Origin: Erythroxylum novogranatense
Lineage: Eukaryota > Streptophyta > Magnoliopsida > Malpighiales > Erythroxylaceae
Reading direction: 5' to 3'
Length of the DNA stretch: 64,000 bases
NCBI GenBank assembly: GCA_029891385.1
Contig: CM057228.1
Span: 80,712,964 to 80,776,963 of the forward strand
Positions 58,114-64,000 of this stretch are shown piece after piece. The notes under the pieces were generated by a model. It searched no databases and had not been told where the DNA came from. It was given only the letters and a program-made list of their open reading frames with translations. The position numbers and the translations under genes are program-made. Numbering within the stretch: the stretch's first letter is position 1; every line of letters starts with the position of its first letter.

Positions 58114-60490
58114 AATCGAGCCACAGGAGCATATGTCTCATTATAATCAAAGTCCTCTTCTTATTAAAATCATTGAGCTACTAACATTGATTTATTCTTG
58201 ATTGCTTCACCATTCTCATCATATTTTATCCTATTTACCCACTTGACTCCAATGATAGTTTTTTCTTTTGGTGGAGCTACCAAATCCCATACATTATTCC
58301 TCTTGAATTGATTAAGCTCTTTTTGCATAGCTAATAGCCAATTTTCATCTTCAAGAGCCTCTTTTATATGGTTTCACTAATGAGATGAAGGCTGAATTGC
58401 TCATGTGTTTATAAACATTTCTTCTGGTTCTCAAACCATCATCCAAGCTGCCAATAACTTGCTCCATAGGATGATTCTTTGCTTTTGCCGAAGTTTTGGT
58501 GCTTGGTACATGATCTCCCTCATTAGCTTTAATTCTTCAATCTTGGATTTCACTTCTTCAACTCCATTTCCTAAGTTTCCTGCATCATCATCAAAACAAA
58601 CCTTTCTCGGGGGTGAAATCATATCATCGAATTTAACATGAATACTTTCTTCAACACACTTAGTTCTATTATTAAAAACTCTAAAAGCCTTATTAGTTAG
58701 AGAATAACCAAGGAATACACCGACATCAGATTTTGAATCAAATTTTCCTAAGTTATTCTTTCCATTGTTGTGAATAAAAACTTTGCAACCGAACGGGTGA
58801 AAATATGAAATGTTAGGTTTCTTACCTTTCCATAACTCGTATGGTGTCTTGTTTTTGTCTCGTCTGAGATGTACCCTGTTGATAACATAGCATGCGGTAT
58901 TGATTGCTTCCGCCCAAAATGCTTTAGGAAGATTGTATTCATTCAACATCGTTCTACTCATTTCTTCAAGTGAGCGAATCTTCCTTTCTACAACACCATT
59001 TTGTTGTGGTGTTCTAGGTGTTGAGAAGTTGTGCTCCATTCCATATTTGTCGCAAAGCCTTTCGAATGGTTCACACTCAAATTCACCTTCGTGATCGGTC
59101 CTTATTGCAACAATTGTCAAATTCTTTTCGTTTTTTAAAGGCATTACTTTTATTTGTAAGAAATCTTACCCAAGTAAATCTGGAAAAATCATCAACAATT
59201 ATAAGAACATATAATTTACCACTTAGACTAGCATGCCTAGATGGTCCAATCAAATCCATATGAACAAGTTCAAGAATGCGAGATGTACAAATTTCTTTCT
59301 TTGGTTTGAACGATTCCCTAACATGTTTGCCTTTTAAGCAAGATTCACATAAGTGATCTTTAACAAATTTGATCTTAAGCAAACCTCTCACTATATCATT
59401 TTTAGAAAGCTTAGAAATTAAAGGCAATGGTGCATGTCCCAACTTTCTATGCCATAGAAATTCATTTTCTTCTAATGTCACCAAACATTTTTCATTAAAA
59501 GAACTATCATGATACAAATCAATAATATACGTATTACCATGTCTCAAACCAATGAATGCAACATTTTCATCCTTCTTAACCATGCAATGAGATGATTCAA
59601 ATGTCACATTAAAATTCATATCACACAATTGAGAAACACTAAGCAAATTATGTTTCAAACCATCAACAAGCAAGACATTGTCAATGGTAGGTAAAGGTTC
59701 CTTACCCACTATACCAATACCAATGACTTTACCTTTGTTGTTGTCTCCAAATGTGACATATCCTTGATTCTTTGGTTTAATTTCTGCAAATAGGCTCTTA
59801 TCTCCGCTCATATGCCTTGAACATCCACTATCAATATACCATATGCTTGATAAATTTTTATTCCTTGCTTGTACCTGCCATATAAACATTCTTTCTTCTT
59901 ATAAGTACCCAAACTATTTTGGGTCCATTTTGGTTAGTCATATAAACCACATTAGGAGGTGTGGTACCTTTTTCAACCCAGATTTTCTTAACATTAATAC
60001 ATCTCCTAATACTCTTACATGCAATTTCTATAGGAACATCTTTTAAACATCTAGCGCATTTTGCAACTTTTCCATCTTTAGTGAATTTAGAAATCAAAGA
60101 ACAATCTCTATTAAAAGGATCATATCCTAAACCATGTCTAGAAATTGAATATCTTTGTAAAGACAACATCTTTTCAAACTTTTCAATTCCATTAGCAAAT
60201 TTTCCAACCACATAAGAAAACTCCTTTCTAAGTCTATTAAGCTCACAAGTAAGATTTTCTTTTTCAGCAAGGCATGCAGAATGATCTTCCTTAGGACAAT
60301 CTAAATCATCAATAGTCTTATGTAAAGCACTATTTTCAGCAACTAATTCTCTTATTTTCTTTCTCAATTTCTTGTTGATCTCAATAGCTTCTTCAAAATC
60401 GATTTGTAAAGCATTAAAAGAATCTATAAGATCTTGATCAATGAAATTTACCTCATCTTCGTCATCACTTGTTGAGGAGCTATTTGCCAT
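58114..60490 (-). pseudogene. Sirevirus pol: protease, integrase and RT N-terminus
   Basis: The protease motif is IWYIDSGCSRHMSGD (about 59835). The GAG-pre-integrase zinc block (EFLWHRKLGHAPLP, CESCLKGKH) and the integrase core (VHMDLIGPSRH, IVDDFSRFTWV) run to 59083. A frameshift in an A-run near 59130 leads to the frame 59144-58431, with RTDHEGEFECEPFE, TPRTPQQNGVVERK, NTACYVINRV and DVGVFLGYS. RT begins near 58370 (ALEDENWLLAMQKELNQF, VWDLVAPP) and is cut at 58114. The 60490-59858 part is a long helical region (IDFEEAIEINKKLRKKIREL), typical of the gag-pol linker in Sireviruses. Confidence 0.85.
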
Positions 60491-60552
60491 AAGCGCTAAG
60501 TTATTTTCATAATTACTTTGGTATGCTTCTTCATCATCACTCCAAGTGGCTA

Positions 60553-61563
60553 CTAGGCTAGCTTTCTTTTTCCCTTTGTCATACTTGTCATTTTTCTGGA
60601 AAATTGAAGTGGAAGATGAGCTTTTGCATTCTCTAGCATGATGTCATCTTTTCTACATTTCCAACATTCTTCATTGCTCTTCTTTTCTTCATAGCCCTTT
60701 GTTATTCTTTCCATTGTGTACTTATTTCTTTCTCCATTTCTTCCACCACTTAATTTTTTCCTCCTATTTTTGAGTAGTCCTTTGAATTTTCTTAAATTTC
60801 TGGCATACATTGCTATTTCTTCATCTTCTTCTTCTTCATCTATTTCTTCGTCACTTTCATCAAGAGAAGAAGCATTAGCTTTTAAAACAATTGACTTTTG
60901 TAACTTACCTCTTCCTCCTCTTGATTTGAGAATGATCTCATAGTTGATAAGAGATCCCACCAAGGCATTGAATTTTAAATGATTGAGATCTTTAGACTCC
61001 ATAATAGTGGTGACTTGAGAGTCCTATTTTTTCGGTAGTGAGCGTAGAATCTTCTTCACCTTTTCGCTATCCGTCATATGCTTTCTGAGGTTTCCTAATC
61101 CATTTATGATTTCTGCAAAACGATTAAGCATAGTGAAAATAAACTCACCTTCCTTCATGACAAACATTTCATAGTCATGGAGAAGCATGTTGATCTTTGT
61201 CTCTCGAACTTGGTTGGTTCCTTCATGAGTGATACGAAGTCTTTACCACATTTCTTTAGCACTCGTACTTGAGTTCACTCGATTTTTTTCCTTAACCGTG
61301 AGAGCACAATATATCAATTTCATAGCTTTTGCGTTTATGTATGCTTACTTCCAATCATTGTCGTCATACTCCAGCTCCGTTTTCATCTCACCATTTTCTG
61401 TCATTGGTGCTTGTGGACCGAAGATGATGATCTTCCAATATTCTACTCCCTCGCTTATAATATGATATTTCATATGATTTTTCCAAAAAGAGTAGTTAGT
61501 ACCATTAAACAAAGGAGGGCGATTATTTTTATTACCTTCTTCCGCTAAGTTATTGTGTACCAT
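60553..61563 (-). pseudogene. Sirevirus gag
   Basis: It starts at ATG 61563 (MVHNNLAEEGNKNNRPPLF), then NGTNYSFWKNHMKYHI. A TAA at about 61348 replaces a probable Gln codon (DDNDWK*AYINAKAM). The UBN2-type capsid continues with further stops (EMW*RL, LPKK*DSQV) to KDLNHLKFNALVGSLINYE (61002 on). A knuckle start, ECWKCRK, near 60670 is then lost to a frameshift. The stops look like C-to-T or G-to-A changes at CAA/TGG codons. Confidence 0.8.
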
Positions 61564-61578
61564 CCCTGGATACTTCTG

Positions 61579-61590
61579 CTCTGATACCAA
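61579..61590 (-). other. Sirevirus primer-binding site (tRNA-iMet)
   Basis: The - strand reads TTGGTATCAGAGCAGAAG beside the 5' LTR. Confidence 0.9.
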
Positions 61591-61591
61591 T

Positions 61592-62670
61592 TGTAAAAGA
61601 TCTAGAAGGGGGGGTTGAATAGATCTTTAAATCTTTTCGCAAAGTTCTACAAAAATTCAGAAGTTAATTCCACACAAAAACAAATTAAGCAACTTTAAAT
61701 TCAGAAAATAAGTAAGAAGAACAAACACTGTTTTTATAGAGGTTCGGTGCTAAGACCTACGTCCTCTACCTAAGCTCCCACTTAGGATTTTGCAAACCAT
61801 TTTATTGCACACTTTTTAGTTTAGTGTGAACTCTTACAACAACACTTGATTTCCGACTCAAGCTACCTTTACAACTGATTTATTTTTTGGCACAAATCTT
61901 ACCTCCCAAGTGATTTTTCACTAATCACTCAACTCACAATAATAATGGGATAAAGATGAAAGCAATAACTCTTAGTACAAAAATGAATGGAATTCAAACC
62001 AAGCCAAGAGTAGTATGAGAGCAAATTCTTGAAACTATAGTAGTATACTTTGATTTTTGCGTTGCTACCATTTCCCTTGATGTTTCTCTATTTATTTGCA
62101 GGCTATAAGATGATTATAGCAGTTGGAGGGGTTCACTAGCCGTTGCCTGATTGCAAATAGACGTTCCTTAACTTTCTCCTTTCTATTTGTGAATGATTCG
62201 GACGCATCTTGTTCAGCTCTACCTGATAGTCGACTAGTCGAGCTGTGATAGTCGACTAGTATTAGCATTTTTCACTGCAGCCTTTAATTTCGCTCTTCGA
62301 TCAGTCGACTAGTGCTATGATAGTCGACTAGTGTTCCTATTCAATTGATTTGTAGTCTACTTGTATCATATTAGTCGACTTGTTTCAATCCCCATCTGAT
62401 GATCTTTAATTTATTAGTCGACTTATGAAATACTGGTCGACTTGTTTCTGACTCCAACGGATATATTCAATCAAATCTTCTATAATCTTCATGTTTAATG
62501 TCTCTGGCATGTTGAAAATTATTTCCTTATTGATTTCACTATGATTTATCAGCTATCTTGATTTATTTCAACCCACAACACCTGAAAATAATTTCTTAAC
62601 TAATTCTATACATTTTGTTATTATCAAAACATAAGTGGGATTTAATTTTTCAACCACCATTGGACCAACA
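61592..62670 (-). repeat. Sirevirus 5' LTR
   Basis: This 1079-bp partner of 38509-39561 carries the same AGTCGACTAG motif cluster at about 62226-62450. Confidence 0.92.
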
Positions 62671-62675
62671 CTTTT

Positions 62676-64000
62676 ATCATTTAAGAGTATTATTACATCT
62701 TTGTATTTACATTATAATCCAAAAGAAATATTACATATAACTTAAATTCTTAGTTTCAAACTGTTACATATATAATCATCTTTAACCAAAAAGATACAAT
62801 CCAAAAGTACATTTACTACTAACAGTTGACCTTGGTCTTTGCAAATGATCTATATACCTCAATCTTATTACTTAGACCTACATAGATTAACACCCTTGTT
62901 AAGCTTGAAAGCTTAATAGGCAAATACTTAGTTTAGAATATGACTCACAGCAGTCATTCATTAAGCATACATTCATAAATATCACAAAATGTATAAATAG
63001 TGATGGCATAAATAATAAAGGTACATAATGCAAATATGCTTCAATGTATTATTCATACATCGTAAGTTCACATTTATAAGCCAAATGTTGATATTCAACG
63101 CTCATTAATACAAATTATCAATATAACTGCTCATCAATACCAATTATTCATATTGTAATGATGTATCTCTTATTTATAGCTATTTAATTTACTTTTTATG
63201 TTAGACTTGCACAGTCCTGTAGGTGTGGATAATTGGAACTGTAGATATCTGAAGATATCAAAGTGTAGATACTTGAAAGTATCGAACTATAGATACCCAA
63301 AGGTATCGAACAATAGAGACACTATAGTCTCGAAATGAAGAAACCATTGGTATCAAATTTTACCAGCTACACTATAACCCTATAGGCATGCTTATCTATC
63401 CACCACCAAGACAATAAAGCAGACATTGTAATGTTTTTATTTAACCGTTTGCCAATTTTATAATTCAGATATTGATAAATTATATGATATTTATTTGAAA
63501 TCATAAAATCTATATTTGATTTTATACATGCAAGTCATAACATACTACCGTTAAAAGGGTGTCGAAATCATACTTATATAATCATACTATACATGTATAA
63601 GCAATAAATCATCTATATATATGTAAATTTCCTTTGACATACATTATGATCAATATTAAATTTCAATGTTTAATCACCAATGTTACATATGATAAGTCAT
63701 ATTTCATTTATTTCTAAATGTTTTTAAAGTTTCATAAACATCTGAAAAGGTTCGGAAATGATTCAGTAAAAATTAGAAACAAAAACAAACTCAAATAGTG
63801 CAGTTTCCTTCCTGTCATGTCCTCTAGCTCTAATTCATACCTTCACTTATTCCGTAATTTTCATATAGAAAGCGTTCGAATTATATAGTAGCCCATTCTT
63901 ATACTTAGGAATTTTAATTGCTAGATTGAGTCATCATATGAGAATTCATAAAGTGCATTTCATTTGCATATACATGTGAATCATGATCTAGGGACATTGT
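62676..64000. other. Gene-free AT-rich flank, possibly part of another LTR
   Basis: No coding frame is recognisable. The stretch has ccattcttata-type and tcaatacc-rich sequence and a hairpin array, as seen in some gypsy LTRs. Neither element end is in the window, so the identity is open. Confidence 0.35.
63244..63331 (+). repeat. Four hairpins with exact 24-bp period
   Basis: Units start at 63244, 63268, 63292 and 63316. Each has a 5-bp stem and 6-nt loop: GATAT/ATATC, GATAC/GTATC, GATAC/GTATC, GAGAC/GTCTC. Stem differences between units are compensated on the opposite arm. Confidence 0.85.

Larger units (their letters stand above)
38509..62670 (-). mobile_element. Sirevirus-like Ty1/copia retrotransposon with env-position ORF, split by nested elements
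   Basis: LTRs are 38509-39561 and 61592-62670, with target duplication ctttt at 38504-38508 and 62671-62675. The tRNA-iMet primer site, gag, protease, integrase, RT and RNase H follow copia order, and an extra same-strand ORF lies between RNase H and the 3' LTR. That layout, with several polypurine tracts and palindromic motif arrays, is characteristic of the Sirevirus (SIRE1/Maximus) lineage. Its own sequence without insertions totals about 9.2 kb. Pol carries stops and frameshifts. Confidence 0.9.

Overview
The window is AT-rich nuclear DNA of a flowering plant, most likely a eudicot. This rests on GT-AG introns, two chromatin genes with plant-specific domain layouts, and dense plant LTR retrotransposons. 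There are only two host genes, both on the + strand: a SAP30-like Sin3/HDAC subunit (AFR1/AFR2 type, exons 271-2032) and an ARID-ELM2-SANT-like protein (exons 13817-14800 and 36908-37822). Everything else I can identify is transposable-element or viral DNA, nearly all of it broken.

Layout. 1-2032: SAP30-like gene. 2033-7308: gene-poor DNA with a decayed copia pol (- strand) split by a short TIR element (3105-3797) and several small tandem duplications. 7325-13325: an L1-type LINE (+) flanked by a 16-bp direct repeat, ending about 475 bp before the ARID start codon. 13817-37822: the ARID gene, whose single coding intron is 22,107 bp (14801-36907).

The intron holds a copia element (15442-27775, -) into which two others have inserted. 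A Ty3/gypsy element (18347-23564, target duplication gtaac) sits in its integrase, and a gag-only LTR element (24741-26814, target duplication gagtc) sits in its gag. Next comes a scrambled endogenous pararetrovirus (about 28137-34885) with two inverted repeats, then a gypsy gag relic (about 35030-35700).

38509-62670 is a Sirevirus-like copia element (-) with LTRs of 1053 and 1079 bp, target duplication ctttt, repeated polypurine tracts and an intact 419-aa env-position ORF. Its RT is split by a solo LTR of about 5 kb (43151-58113, target duplication aatcg). That solo LTR is in turn split by a Tekay/Del-like gypsy element (44488-54424, opposite orientation, LTRs 2.9 and 4.2 kb). 62671-64000 is gene-free and carries a 24-bp-period array of four hairpins.

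Working together: both host genes plausibly act in histone deacetylase repression (SAP30/Sin3 and ELM2-SANT families), but any functional link between these neighbours is inference. For the mobile elements, the nested order gives a relative history: Sirevirus before solo LTR before Tekay-like element, and copia before gypsy and before the gag-only element.
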